From: Pseudomonadota bacterium
GTDB lineage: Bacteria > Pseudomonadota > Alphaproteobacteria > Rhizobiales > Tepidamorphaceae
DNA length: 9,858 nucleotides
Direction: 5' to 3'
Assembly (NCBI GenBank): GCA_023435545.1
Contig: JAEYRQ010000441.1
Location: 1-9,858, forward strand
Part shown: positions 1 through 6,974 of the stretch, piece after piece
How positions within the stretch are numbered: the first letter of the stretch is position 1
Layout: the number at the start of each line of letters is the position of its first letter
The notes under the pieces: generated by a model
The model's input: the letters and a program-made list of their open reading frames with translations, nothing else
Told to the model about the DNA's origin: nothing
Database searches by the model: none
Made by a program: the position numbers and the translations under genes

Positions 1-2
1 GA

Positions 3-79
3 TGGTCGGAGTGGCAGGATTTGAACCTGCGACCCCCTCGTCCCGAACGAGGTGCGCTACCAGACTGCGCTACACTCCG
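3..79 (-). tRNA. tRNA-Pro (anticodon CGG)
   Basis: Read on the minus strand, this folds into a complete 77-nt cloverleaf. The 7-bp acceptor stem pairs CGGAGTG with CACTCCG. The D arm has GCGC/GCGC stems, the anticodon arm is CCTCG-TTCGGGA-CGAGG, the variable loop has 5 nt, and the T arm is GCAGG-TTCGAAT-CCTGC. It is followed by discriminator A and a genome-encoded CCA at the left edge. The 7-nt anticodon loop places CGG at positions 34-36, so it reads the proline codon CCG, a common codon in a GC-rich genome. All stems pair without mismatch, so the gene looks functional. It is transcribed away from the mechanosensitive channel gene. Confidence 0.97.
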
Positions 80-96
80 CCATCAGTGCGGGGCCT

Positions 97-125
97 ATAT
101 AGCCGCAGGCTCGGATGCCCGCAAG
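97..125 (-). promoter_or_regulatory. Housekeeping sigma-70 promoter of tRNA-Pro
   Basis: On the minus strand the sequence reads CTTGCG (125-120), a 17-nt spacer, then CTATAT (102-97). This matches the alphaproteobacterial sigma-70 consensus CTTGAC-N17-CTATAT at 4 of 6 bases in the -35 and 6 of 6 in the -10. Transcription would start near 88-90, about ten bases before the mature tRNA 5' end at 79, as expected for a tRNA with a short leader. The element is predicted from sequence only. Confidence 0.7.
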
Positions 126-216
126 TCGGTGTGGGTGGGGGCGAGCCGCGGCGTTGGGGCGCGCATGCGGCGACCGCTCGCCCGGCCGTCTCGCGGCGCT
201 TCCGGGGGGGGCGGGC

Positions 217-237
217 GCAGTTGTATAGTATCACTGC
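217..237 (+). promoter_or_regulatory. TATA-like island with inverted repeat, possible promoter/operator of the channel gene
   Basis: An isolated AT-rich stretch sits in otherwise very GC-rich spacer, 65-85 bp before the channel start codon. It contains TATAGT (224-229), five of six bases of a -10 box, and is enclosed by the inverted repeat GCAGT (217-221) and ACTGC (233-237). No good -35 is visible 16-18 bp upstream (only a weak CTTCCG at 199-204). The repeat could be an operator overlapping the -10, or chance. This is the best promoter candidate for the channel in the 222 bp between it and the tRNA. Confidence 0.3.
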
Positions 238-301
238 AATTCGGAGGCGCCACGGCGCCGTCCGGTTGGAACTGGCGGCCGTCAGGCCGGGGGAGGCACG
301 T

Positions 302-2725
302 ATGGTTGGCCATTGTTCCGGAAGCACGTCATGGGCGGTCCGGGTGAAGTGTGGCGTGCTCGCGCTGGCGGTCCTCGCAGGAGTCGCGCTGGCAGGTGCG
401 GCTGCCGGCGCGGCGAGTGAGTCCGACGCAGAGGCATCCGCAGCCGCCAGCCCGGATGTCGAGGCCCTGGTCGAGCAGATGGGGCCGCTGACTGCCGAGG
501 AACGCGCAGCGCTCCTTGCGAAGGTGACCGACTCGCAGGCCCGCGAACTGCTGCTCCACTATCTCGCGGTCAATGCGCCGGCCGCTCCGGAAGCCTCGGC
601 CGCCGGGTCGGTCTCGGCGATCGCAAAGGCCAAGGAAATGGCCGTTGAGGTGGGCGAGAGCCTCCACCAGATCGTGGCCGCGGCGCCGGATGTCATAGAA
701 TCCTACGGCCGCGTCATGGAGGAGCGACTGCAGGTCACGTTCGGGGCCGGCGGCGGCTTCCTGATCATCGGCACGCTGCTGCTGCTCTGCGCCATCGGTG
801 CGGTGGCCGAATGGATCGTGCGGCGCGCCATCGCCCCGGTTCTGGAGGCGAACCGGGCCGGCCCTCACGTGAACGCGCGGGACCAGTTCCTGCGCACCTT
901 CATCTGGCTGATCGCCGAGCTGGCGGCAATCCTGGCGTTCGCCGGAGGCTATGTCGCGGCCTTCTTCGCCGCCTGGCACGGCAATGCCGCACGACGCGAT
1001 TTCGTGCTGGCGGTGCTGGTGGCGATCCTGATCACGCGCGTCGCCGTGGCGATCACCCGCTTCGCCTTCGCGCCGAAATCGAGGGACTGGCGGCTGATGC
1101 CGGTCGACGACGAGGCGGCCGCCCATTTCGTCCGCGGCGCCCGCCGGCTGGCCGTGCTCGGATCGGTGCTGCTTCTCGGTTCGATGTTCGGCCACGCCTG
1201 GGGCCTGGCGCATGACGAATGGCGTTTCATCGCACTGGTGTCCGGCCTGGTCTTCTCGGTGGCTGCTCTGATCTTCATCGTCCGCTACCAGCGACACGCG
1301 CGCCGGGCCGTCGAGGCGGCGCTGGGCAGCGAGACCGTGCCGCGCTGGGCCGGCGGCGCGGCGGGCTGGCTCTGGCATCTGCTGGCGGTCCTGTACGTCG
1401 TCACCGCCTTCCTGCTCGGCTCCATCAGCCTGCTCCTGAACAGGTCGTTCGATCCTGTCGCAGCGGTGCTCGGCTTCCTCGTTCTGTTCGTGCTCTATCC
1501 CTATTTGAACACGCTGCTCGGGCGCATGATCGCGCCGCTACCCTCGAGCGAGGACACCGCGCCGCCGACCCCGACTTATGACGAACAATTCATGACGGAG
1601 ATCGGCGAGAGCGACGACGAAGGCGCCATCAACGAGGCGATCTCGGCCGCCGCACGGCGCGCCGCCGACCGCAGAACCCTGCAGGCGGACCGACGGGTTC
1701 TCAGACGCATCGTTGCCATCGCCACCTTCGTCGCCTGCGTCTTCCTGTTCGCGGTGGTGATCGGCGTCGACCTGTTCGGCGATACCAGCGCCTATCCGGT
1801 GGCCAGCTTGCTCATCCGCATCCTCGTCGACGTCGGTCTGGTCGCGCTGGTGGCCTATGCCGTCTGGTCCTTCGCCTCGGCGTGGATCGACCGCAAGCTC
1901 GCCGAGGAGCACGCCAAGATGCCGCGGGAGGAGCATGACGATGTCGGACCCGCCATGCAGGGAGGCACGCGGCTGCAGACGACGCTGCCGCTCGTGCGCA
2001 AGACGCTGGCGATCACCATCCTGATGCTGGCGCTGCTGGTGTCGCTGGATGCGCTCGGCGTCAACATCGTGCCGCTGATTGCCGGCGCCGGCGTCATCGG
2101 GCTCGCCATCGGCTTCGGCTCGCAGACGCTGGTGAAGGACATCATTTCCGGGCTGTTTTTCCTGATGGACGACGCCTTCCGCATCGGCGAGTACATCGAG
2201 TCCGGCAGCATCTCCGGCACGGTCGAGCGCTTCAACCTGCGCTCGCTGGCGCTGCGCGGCTATCTCGGCGCGGTCTACACCGTGCCCTACGGGGCGATCG
2301 GCGCGGTCACCAATTACAGCCGCGACTGGGTGATCAAGAAGCTCCGGTTCCCCGTCCCCTTCGACACCGACCTCGACAAGGTGCGCAAGATCTTCAAGAA
2401 GATCGGGCAGGAGATGATGGAGGATCCGGAACTGGGCCCGAACTTCCTGCAGCCCTTCAAGTCGCAGGGCGTGGTGAAGATGGGCGATTCCGCCTTCGTC
2501 GTGTCCGGAAAGTTCATGACCAAGCCGAACAAGCAATGGGGCGTGCGCAAGGCCGTCTACGAGAAGGTGCAACAGGCCTTCAAGGAAAACGGCATCGCCT
2601 TCGCGCCGAAGCGGGTGATCGTCGAGGTGCCGGCCGAGCATCACTTCGAGGAGGACGACGAGCTTCCCCGCAGGCCTGCGCTGCCGGCGGGAGCCGCGGC
2701 CGCCGTCGCCACCGAGGGCGGCTGA
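302..2725 (+). CDS. Large MscS-family mechanosensitive ion channel (YbiO/MscK-like size)
   Basis: This inner-membrane channel of 807 residues should gate on membrane tension and release solutes on hypo-osmotic shock. An N-terminal hydrophobic segment (about 15-35) ending in an Ala-rich stretch looks like a signal peptide. About nine to eleven membrane helices follow (roughly 147-173, 197-226, 233-256, 282-302, 306-328, 356-380, 384-406, 465-492, 500-527, 563-592, 593-622). The last is the Gly/Ala-rich pore helix with GLAIGFGSQTLVKDIISG (from about 600). The MscS beta domain follows (FRIGEYIE, SGTVERFNLRSLALR, VPYGAIGAVTNYSRDW), then the C-terminal alpha/beta domain to about 780 and an acidic, Ala-rich tail. 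An acidic loop lies near 410-460. Start chosen at ATG 302 because GGGAGG (291-296) precedes it by 5 nt and the signal peptide begins there; the frame is open further upstream, but into the tRNA. It belongs to the long MscS class rather than the 286-residue E. coli MscS. The specific subfamily is not certain. Confidence 0.93.
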   Translation: MVGHCSGSTSWAVRVKCGVLALAVLAGVALAGAAAGAASESDAEASAAASPDVEALVEQMGPLTAEERAALLAKVTDSQARELLLHYLAVNAPAAPEASAAGSVSAIAKAKEMAVEVGESLHQIVAAAPDVIESYGRVMEERLQVTFGAGGGFLIIGTLLLLCAIGAVAEWIVRRAIAPVLEANRAGPHVNARDQFLRTFIWLIAELAAILAFAGGYVAAFFAAWHGNAARRDFVLAVLVAILITRVAVAITRFAFAPKSRDWRLMPVDDEAAAHFVRGARRLAVLGSVLLLGSMFGHAWGLAHDEWRFIALVSGLVFSVAALIFIVRYQRHARRAVEAALGSETVPRWAGGAAGWLWHLLAVLYVVTAFLLGSISLLLNRSFDPVAAVLGFLVLFVLYPYLNTLLGRMIAPLPSSEDTAPPTPTYDEQFMTEIGESDDEGAINEAISAAARRAADRRTLQADRRVLRRIVAIATFVACVFLFAVVIGVDLFGDTSAYPVASLLIRILVDVGLVALVAYAVWSFASAWIDRKLAEEHAKMPREEHDDVGPAMQGGTRLQTTLPLVRKTLAITILMLALLVSLDALGVNIVPLIAGAGVIGLAIGFGSQTLVKDIISGLFFLMDDAFRIGEYIESGSISGTVERFNLRSLALRGYLGAVYTVPYGAIGAVTNYSRDWVIKKLRFPVPFDTDLDKVRKIFKKIGQEMMEDPELGPNFLQPFKSQGVVKMGDSAFVVSGKFMTKPNKQWGVRKAVYEKVQQAFKENGIAFAPKRVIVEVPAEHHFEEDDELPRRPALPAGAAAAVATEGG

Positions 2726-2754
2726 GGCCGCCGCACGAACGACCGTCCAGACAC

Positions 2755-2780
2755 GGAACGGAAACATTCGGAAAATCGTC
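2755..2780 (+). promoter_or_regulatory. Possible EcfG-type general-stress promoter upstream of the receiver-cyclase gene
   Basis: GGAAC (2755-2759), a 17-nt spacer and CGTC (2777-2780) differ by one base from the GGAAC-N16/17-CGTT motif recognised by the alphaproteobacterial stress sigma factor EcfG. It lies in the 145-bp gap after the channel gene and would give a leader of roughly 85 nt before the ATG at 2871. The local sequence is less GC-rich than its surroundings. The final T of the -10 is missing, so the call is tentative. Confidence 0.35.
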
Positions 2781-2870
2781 CTGACACGCCGCCCAGGCTA
2801 GACAGCCCGGTTCGCGACGCGGCGGCCCGATGAGCGGGCGCGCCCCTGGCCGCGACCGGAGCCTGCTGAA

Positions 2871-3953
2871 ATGAACGCCCTGGCCGAACGGGTCGACGAG
2901 ACGCCGCTGGTGCTGGTGGTCGACGACGACCACGACAACCGCGACCTTCTGCTCGAGGAACTGGACCTCATCGGCTGCCGGGCCATCGCCGCGGCCGACG
3001 GCGCCGACGCGCTGACGATGCTCGAGCACGCGAGCGTCGACCTGGTGCTGGTCGACATGATCATGCCGGGGATGAGCGGTCTCGAACTGCTGCGGCGGAT
3101 TCGCGGCGATCAGCGCCTGCGGATGTTGCCGGTGGTGGTGATCTCCGGGATGGGCGATCACGTCTCCATCGCCCGCTGCATCGAGTACGGAGCCGACGAC
3201 TTCCTGCGCAAGCCCTTCGACGCCGTGCTGCTCAAGGCGCGCGTCTCCGGCTCGCTTCAGAGGAAGCGGTGGCGCGACCAGGAGGCGCTCTATCTGGCTC
3301 GCCTCGAGAAGCAGATCGCGGAGACCGAACGCGAGCGTCTGCGCGCCGACGAATTGCTCGAATCGGTGCTTCCGCCCTCGGCGGTCCAGGAACTCAAGTC
3401 CACGGGGGCGGTGGCGCCCAGGCGATACGACGACGTTGCCGTGCTGTTCGCCGACATCGTCGACTTCACCCGCTACAGCGAGGCCCATCCGGCCGAGCAG
3501 GTGGTCGCCGAACTCGACCGGCTGATCCAGGATTGCGAGTGGGCGCTGGCAGAGCTGGGTCTCGAGAAGATCAAGACGATCGGCGACGGCCTGGTGGCGA
3601 CCGGTAACCTCTCGCGCCGGCACCGCGATCCGGTTTCGGCTGCGGCACGCGCCGCCACGGCGATGCTGGCGGCCGCGGCCTCCAACCCGGCCGGCTGGCA
3701 ATTGCGCGTCGGGATCTCCTACGGATCGGTCGTCGCCGGCGTCGTCGGGCGCAGCAAGATCTCCTTCGATGCATGGGGCGACGCGGTGAACCTGGCAGCG
3801 CGCCTTGCGGGCATCGGAACCGAATCTGCGGTGTATCTCAGCCAGTCCGCATGGTCGCGGATCGCAGGTCGCGGCGTCCCGGCCGTGCGCGAAACCGTCC
3901 TGTTGAAAGGGAAGGGCTTGACCGAAATCCATCGCCTCGGAGGCTGCCCGTGA
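2871..3953 (+). CDS. Response-regulator receiver fused to class III adenylate cyclase
   Basis: This is a soluble 360-residue protein predicted to make cAMP from ATP under phosphorylation control. The receiver domain (about 12-125) has the acidic pocket DDD at 18-20, phospho-acceptor D62 in LVDMIMPGMSG, S92 and K114. A charged helical linker (about 134-178, with LLESVLPPSAVQEL) resembles the transducer helix in front of other bacterial cyclases. The cyclase domain (about 186-345) keeps both metal-binding aspartates (D195 in FADIVDFT, D239 in TIGDG), the adenine-selecting pair K235 and D300, and the transition-state residues N307 and R311. It should therefore be an active homodimeric adenylate, not guanylate, cyclase. 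The ATG at 2871 has only a weak CGGAG (2857-2861) before it. The stop codon overlaps a GTG in frame with the downstream kinase, suggesting co-transcription and that this kinase phosphorylates D62. The partner assignment is inferred. Confidence 0.93.
   Translation: MNALAERVDETPLVLVVDDDHDNRDLLLEELDLIGCRAIAAADGADALTMLEHASVDLVLVDMIMPGMSGLELLRRIRGDQRLRMLPVVVISGMGDHVSIARCIEYGADDFLRKPFDAVLLKARVSGSLQRKRWRDQEALYLARLEKQIAETERERLRADELLESVLPPSAVQELKSTGAVAPRRYDDVAVLFADIVDFTRYSEAHPAEQVVAELDRLIQDCEWALAELGLEKIKTIGDGLVATGNLSRRHRDPVSAAARAATAMLAAAASNPAGWQLRVGISYGSVVAGVVGRSKISFDAWGDAVNLAARLAGIGTESAVYLSQSAWSRIAGRGVPAVRETVLLKGKGLTEIHRLGGCP
3939..3952 (+). promoter_or_regulatory. Strong ribosome binding site and alternative GTG start for the kinase
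   Basis: GGAGG (3939-3943) stands 6 nt before a GTG (3950-3952) that overlaps the cyclase stop codon in a GTGA arrangement and is in frame with the hybrid kinase. Using it would add 75 residues to the kinase. The added stretch is basic and low in complexity, and about two thirds of its third codon positions are G or C, well below what the surrounding genes appear to use, so it may not be translated. The signal could instead be part of the cyclase coding sequence by chance. Confidence 0.4.
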
Positions 3954-4174
3954 CCTCTGAGGATTTCCCCTGGCGGGGCCCACGGACGCGTGCGGGTAGC
4001 AGTCGGCGTCGGGCGCGCGGCAAGGATCGAAGCCGCCACGGGCCTGAAACAATTGAAACAAATTTCGGGTCCAGCGACGCCAAGCTGAAAAGGTCCGACC
4101 CTAAGACGTCCGCTCGGGGTGGTATGCCCGGAAGCGTGCGGGGGCACGCTCGCACCAGAAGGATCGGTGACGGG
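3954..4174 (+). other. Gap or leader between cyclase and kinase genes
   Basis: These 221 bp lie between the cyclase stop and the ATG chosen for the kinase. The frame stays open throughout, so this may be an N-terminal extension. The only distinctive content is an AT-rich island with a 9-bp tandem duplication, TGAAACAAT then TGAAACAAA (4045-4062), containing TTGAAA (4053-4058). No matching -10 lies at the right distance, so no promoter is called. No terminator hairpin is visible. Confidence 0.4.
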
Positions 4175-6970
4175 ATGCGCAGCAGCGAATTGAGCGGGCG
4201 GGATCCGGCTGACGGTCCGTCGGTCTTCCGGGCGGCGGGCGAGCCGGAGGCCGACGTGTCAGGTCGCGGTGTCCGCGCCAACGCGGGTCCTGTGGATCGC
4301 GAGCGGATGCTTCTGGATTTCGCGGTGTCCCAGTCGCCCGCCGTTCTCTACCTTGGCACACTCGAAGAACCGGGCCTGGTTCATTTCGTCTCCTCCAACG
4401 CCCAGCAGGTGATCGGCCATCCGTCCGTGAGCCTGCTCGGCCGCATCGCCATTTGGCGCGACCTCGTTCATCCCGAGGACCGCGCAGCCTGCGCGGCCGC
4501 CACCGAGCGGCTGCTCGTCGACGGCGAATCCGTGCAGGAGTACCGGCTGCGTCGTGCCGACGGACGCTATCTGTGGGTCCGAGACCAGTTGCGCCTGACC
4601 TCGGTCCCCGGCGACCCGGCCCGCGAATATGTCGGCTGTGTGATCGACGTCAGTGGTGAAAAGGAAGCCGAGACCGAGCTCAGGCGGGTCAACGCGCTGC
4701 GTCGCGCGATCGTTGAAACCTCGATGGATGCCGTGGCGACGATGGACGCCGACGGACTGGTCGTCGACTTCAACCCCGTCGCGCAGCAGATGTTCGGCTA
4801 CTCCGCCGAGGAGGCATCGGGCACGCTCCTGTGTGACCTGATCTTCGCCGAGCCGGAGCGCGAGCGCTACAAGCAGGGCTTTACCCGTTACCGCGAGCGC
4901 GGGGTGTCGTCGCTGCTCGGCGACCGCATGGAGATCCCGGCGGCGCGGCGGGACGGCACCCGTTTCCCGGCCGAGATCGTGATGAAGCGCGTCTGCGTCG
5001 ACGATGCGCCGATGTATGTGGCGGAGATCCGCGACCTGTCCGAGCGGATGGAGGCGGAGGCGACCCAGCGGCGCCTGACGCAGATGCTGCGGGACGCCGT
5101 CGACAGCATGCCCGCCGGCTTCGCCATCTCCGATCCGCAGGGCCGCGTCGTGCTCTGCAACCGCGCCTTCTCGGAGGCCTATGGCTGTCCCCCCGAGGAC
5201 CTCGTCGGCTCCTCGCGGGAGGATCTGGTCCGGCGGTTCCATTCGCAGGTCCGGCGTCTGGACGGCGCGCCCGTCGAGCCGCTCGATGCCTACATGCCGC
5301 TTGCCACCCGTCGCCTTCTGACCAGGGATCTGACGCCGGTCGAGGTGGAGCTGAAGTCGGGCGAATGGCGGCTGATCTCGGTCTCCCCGACCACCGATGG
5401 CGGCATGGTGACAATCCGCCACGACATCACCAAGCTGAAGATGGCCGAGATGGCACTGAGGGATAGCGAGGCGCTGATCCGCCAGGTGCTTGAGGCCTGC
5501 CCCGCCCCGGTCAGCATGACCCATGCGGGTGATGGCCTGATCATCTACGAGAGCCCAGCCGCCCAGCAGCTTTTCGAGCGCGGCATGGGTCCAGGCCCGG
5601 TCTACACCACCGACTTCTTCGTCAACCGGCGGGATCGTGACCGCTATGTCGCCCGGCTTCGGGAGACCGGCAGTGTGGACAGCTTCGAGGTCGAGCTGAA
5701 GCGGTCCAGCGGCGAGCCCTTCTGGGCCGCGATCTCGGCGCGGATGATCGAATGGCACGGCAAAGAGGCGATCGTCTCGGCCGTGTACGACCTTACCGAG
5801 CGGCGCAACGTCGAGGCGGAAATGGCGCGACAGCGCGAAGCGCTGCACCAGAGCGAGAAGCTGGCCGCGCTCGGCGAGCTTCTGGCCAGCGTCGCCCATG
5901 AACTGAACAATCCCCTGTCGGTGGTGGTCGGTCAGGCGCTGCTCTTGAAGGAGACGGCAACTGACAGCTCGATTGCGGACAGGGCTGCCAAGATCGGCAA
6001 CGCGGCCGACCGCTGCGCCCGCATCGTCCGCACCTTCCTTGCCATGGCCCGCCAGCAGCCGGCCGAGCGCCAGCCGCTGGACGTAAATGCCGTCGTGGCG
6101 AGCGCGGTGGAGATGACCGCCTATTCGCTGCGCGCGAACGACATCGACATCAAGCTGTCGCTGGCACCCGGCCTGCCGCAGGTGCTCGGCGACGCCGACC
6201 AGCTCAACCAGGTGATCACCAATCTGATCCTGAACGCGCAGAAGGCGCTCGAGGAGACCGACGGCCGTCGCCGGATCAAGATCACCACAAAGCTGCGCGA
6301 GAAGAGCCGGGAGATCGTGCTCAAGGTCAAGGACAACGGGCCGGGAATCCCCGAGGGGATACGCTCGCGCATCTTCGAGCCGTTCTTCACAACCCGGCAG
6401 GTCTCCTACGGCACCGGGATCGGGCTGGCCTTCTGCCACAGGATCGTCACCACTCACGGCGGCACGATCGAGGCGGAGAACATCAGGGGCGACGGCGCGG
6501 CCATCGTCATCCGCCTGCCCGCCGCCCGGGTCCGGCCGCAGCCGGCCGCGGACCTCGCCGAGCCTGTTGCAGCCCCGGCCAGGCCGGCGACGATCCTCGT
6601 CGTCGATGACGAGGTGGCGGTTGCGGAACTGCTCGCGGACATCCTGCGCGACGAAGGATACGGCGTTGCCATCGCCCGGTCCGGCAGCGAGGCGCTCGAC
6701 CAGATCGAGGCGCGCGACTTCGACCTCATCCTGAGCGATCTCAGGATGCCGGACATGGACGGTCCTGCCATGTTCGCCGCGCTCATGGACCGGCGGCCGG
6801 AACTGGCAAGCCGCGTCGCCTTCGTCACCGGCGACACGCTTTCGGCCCGCATCAAGGAATTCCTGTCCGCCGCCGGGCGGCCCTGCATCGAAAAGCCGCT
6901 GACGCCTCGGGAGGTGCGCGCGACCGTGCACCGCCTGCTCGAGGAAGCCGGCCCCATTCCGAAGGAGTAG
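4175..6970 (+). CDS. Soluble hybrid sensor histidine kinase with four PAS domains and a C-terminal receiver
   Basis: This 931-residue protein has no membrane segments, so it should sense a cytosolic cue. Four PAS-like domains are visible at about 45-170 (PAS_3 type, with HPEDR and DGRYLWV), 175-295 (DFNPVAQQMFGYS), 302-425 (PAGFAISDPQGRVVLCN, PAS_7-like) and 434-548 (a more diverged one). The kinase core follows. Its dimerisation/phosphorylation domain (about 560-630) has phospho-acceptor H575 in VAHELNNP. Its ATPase domain (about 665-785) has the N box (NLILNAQKAL), G1 (DNGPGIP), F box (FEPFFTT) and G2 (GTGIGLAF). The receiver (about 807-925) has VVDDE, D855, T885 and K907. No HPt domain is present. 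The start at ATG 4175 (AGAAGGA, 4157-4163, is 11 nt upstream) is tentative because a GTG at 3950 has a better ribosome site. The stop lies 4 bp before the next response regulator, its likely partner. The PAS ligands are unknown. Confidence 0.93.
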   Translation: MRSSELSGRDPADGPSVFRAAGEPEADVSGRGVRANAGPVDRERMLLDFAVSQSPAVLYLGTLEEPGLVHFVSSNAQQVIGHPSVSLLGRIAIWRDLVHPEDRAACAAATERLLVDGESVQEYRLRRADGRYLWVRDQLRLTSVPGDPAREYVGCVIDVSGEKEAETELRRVNALRRAIVETSMDAVATMDADGLVVDFNPVAQQMFGYSAEEASGTLLCDLIFAEPERERYKQGFTRYRERGVSSLLGDRMEIPAARRDGTRFPAEIVMKRVCVDDAPMYVAEIRDLSERMEAEATQRRLTQMLRDAVDSMPAGFAISDPQGRVVLCNRAFSEAYGCPPEDLVGSSREDLVRRFHSQVRRLDGAPVEPLDAYMPLATRRLLTRDLTPVEVELKSGEWRLISVSPTTDGGMVTIRHDITKLKMAEMALRDSEALIRQVLEACPAPVSMTHAGDGLIIYESPAAQQLFERGMGPGPVYTTDFFVNRRDRDRYVARLRETGSVDSFEVELKRSSGEPFWAAISARMIEWHGKEAIVSAVYDLTERRNVEAEMARQREALHQSEKLAALGELLASVAHELNNPLSVVVGQALLLKETATDSSIADRAAKIGNAADRCARIVRTFLAMARQQPAERQPLDVNAVVASAVEMTAYSLRANDIDIKLSLAPGLPQVLGDADQLNQVITNLILNAQKALEETDGRRRIKITTKLREKSREIVLKVKDNGPGIPEGIRSRIFEPFFTTRQVSYGTGIGLAFCHRIVTTHGGTIEAENIRGDGAAIVIRLPAARVRPQPAADLAEPVAAPARPATILVVDDEVAVAELLADILRDEGYGVAIARSGSEALDQIEARDFDLILSDLRMPDMDGPAMFAALMDRRPELASRVAFVTGDTLSARIKEFLSAAGRPCIEKPLTPREVRATVHRLLEEAGPIPKE

Positions 6971-6974
6971 ACTG

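Noticed and set aside
268..293. Second EcfG-type promoter (GGAAC at 268-272) before the channel
   Set aside because: The spacer leads to a G-run rather than CGTT, so there is no -10 match.
2..301. Open frame running upstream of the channel start, which would make a 907-residue protein
   Set aside because: It reads backwards through the tRNA-Pro gene and its promoter. ATG 302 has a strong ribosome site and begins a credible signal peptide.
1538..2767. Antisense open frame of 409 codons opposite the MscS domain
   Set aside because: It is a shadow of the most conserved part of the channel gene, with biased composition.
2580..4061. Antisense open frame of 493 codons spanning the channel end and cyclase
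   Set aside because: It covers parts of two well-supported genes and a promoter-like gap, and shows no domain or plausible start signal.
4053..4081. Promoter with -35 TTGAAA before the kinase
   Set aside because: The sequence 17 bp downstream is GACGCC, which does not resemble a -10 box, and other spacings are no better.
4175..5820. Heme-binding (FixL-like) PAS domain in the kinase
   Set aside because: The second PAS has a general resemblance, but the proximal histidine region expected for FixL is not seen, so no cofactor is assigned.
4259..6931. Antisense open frame of 890 codons on the minus strand
   Set aside because: It lies wholly opposite the hybrid kinase. Its product is His/Arg/Asp-rich without a recognisable domain, as expected for the shadow of a GC-rich gene.
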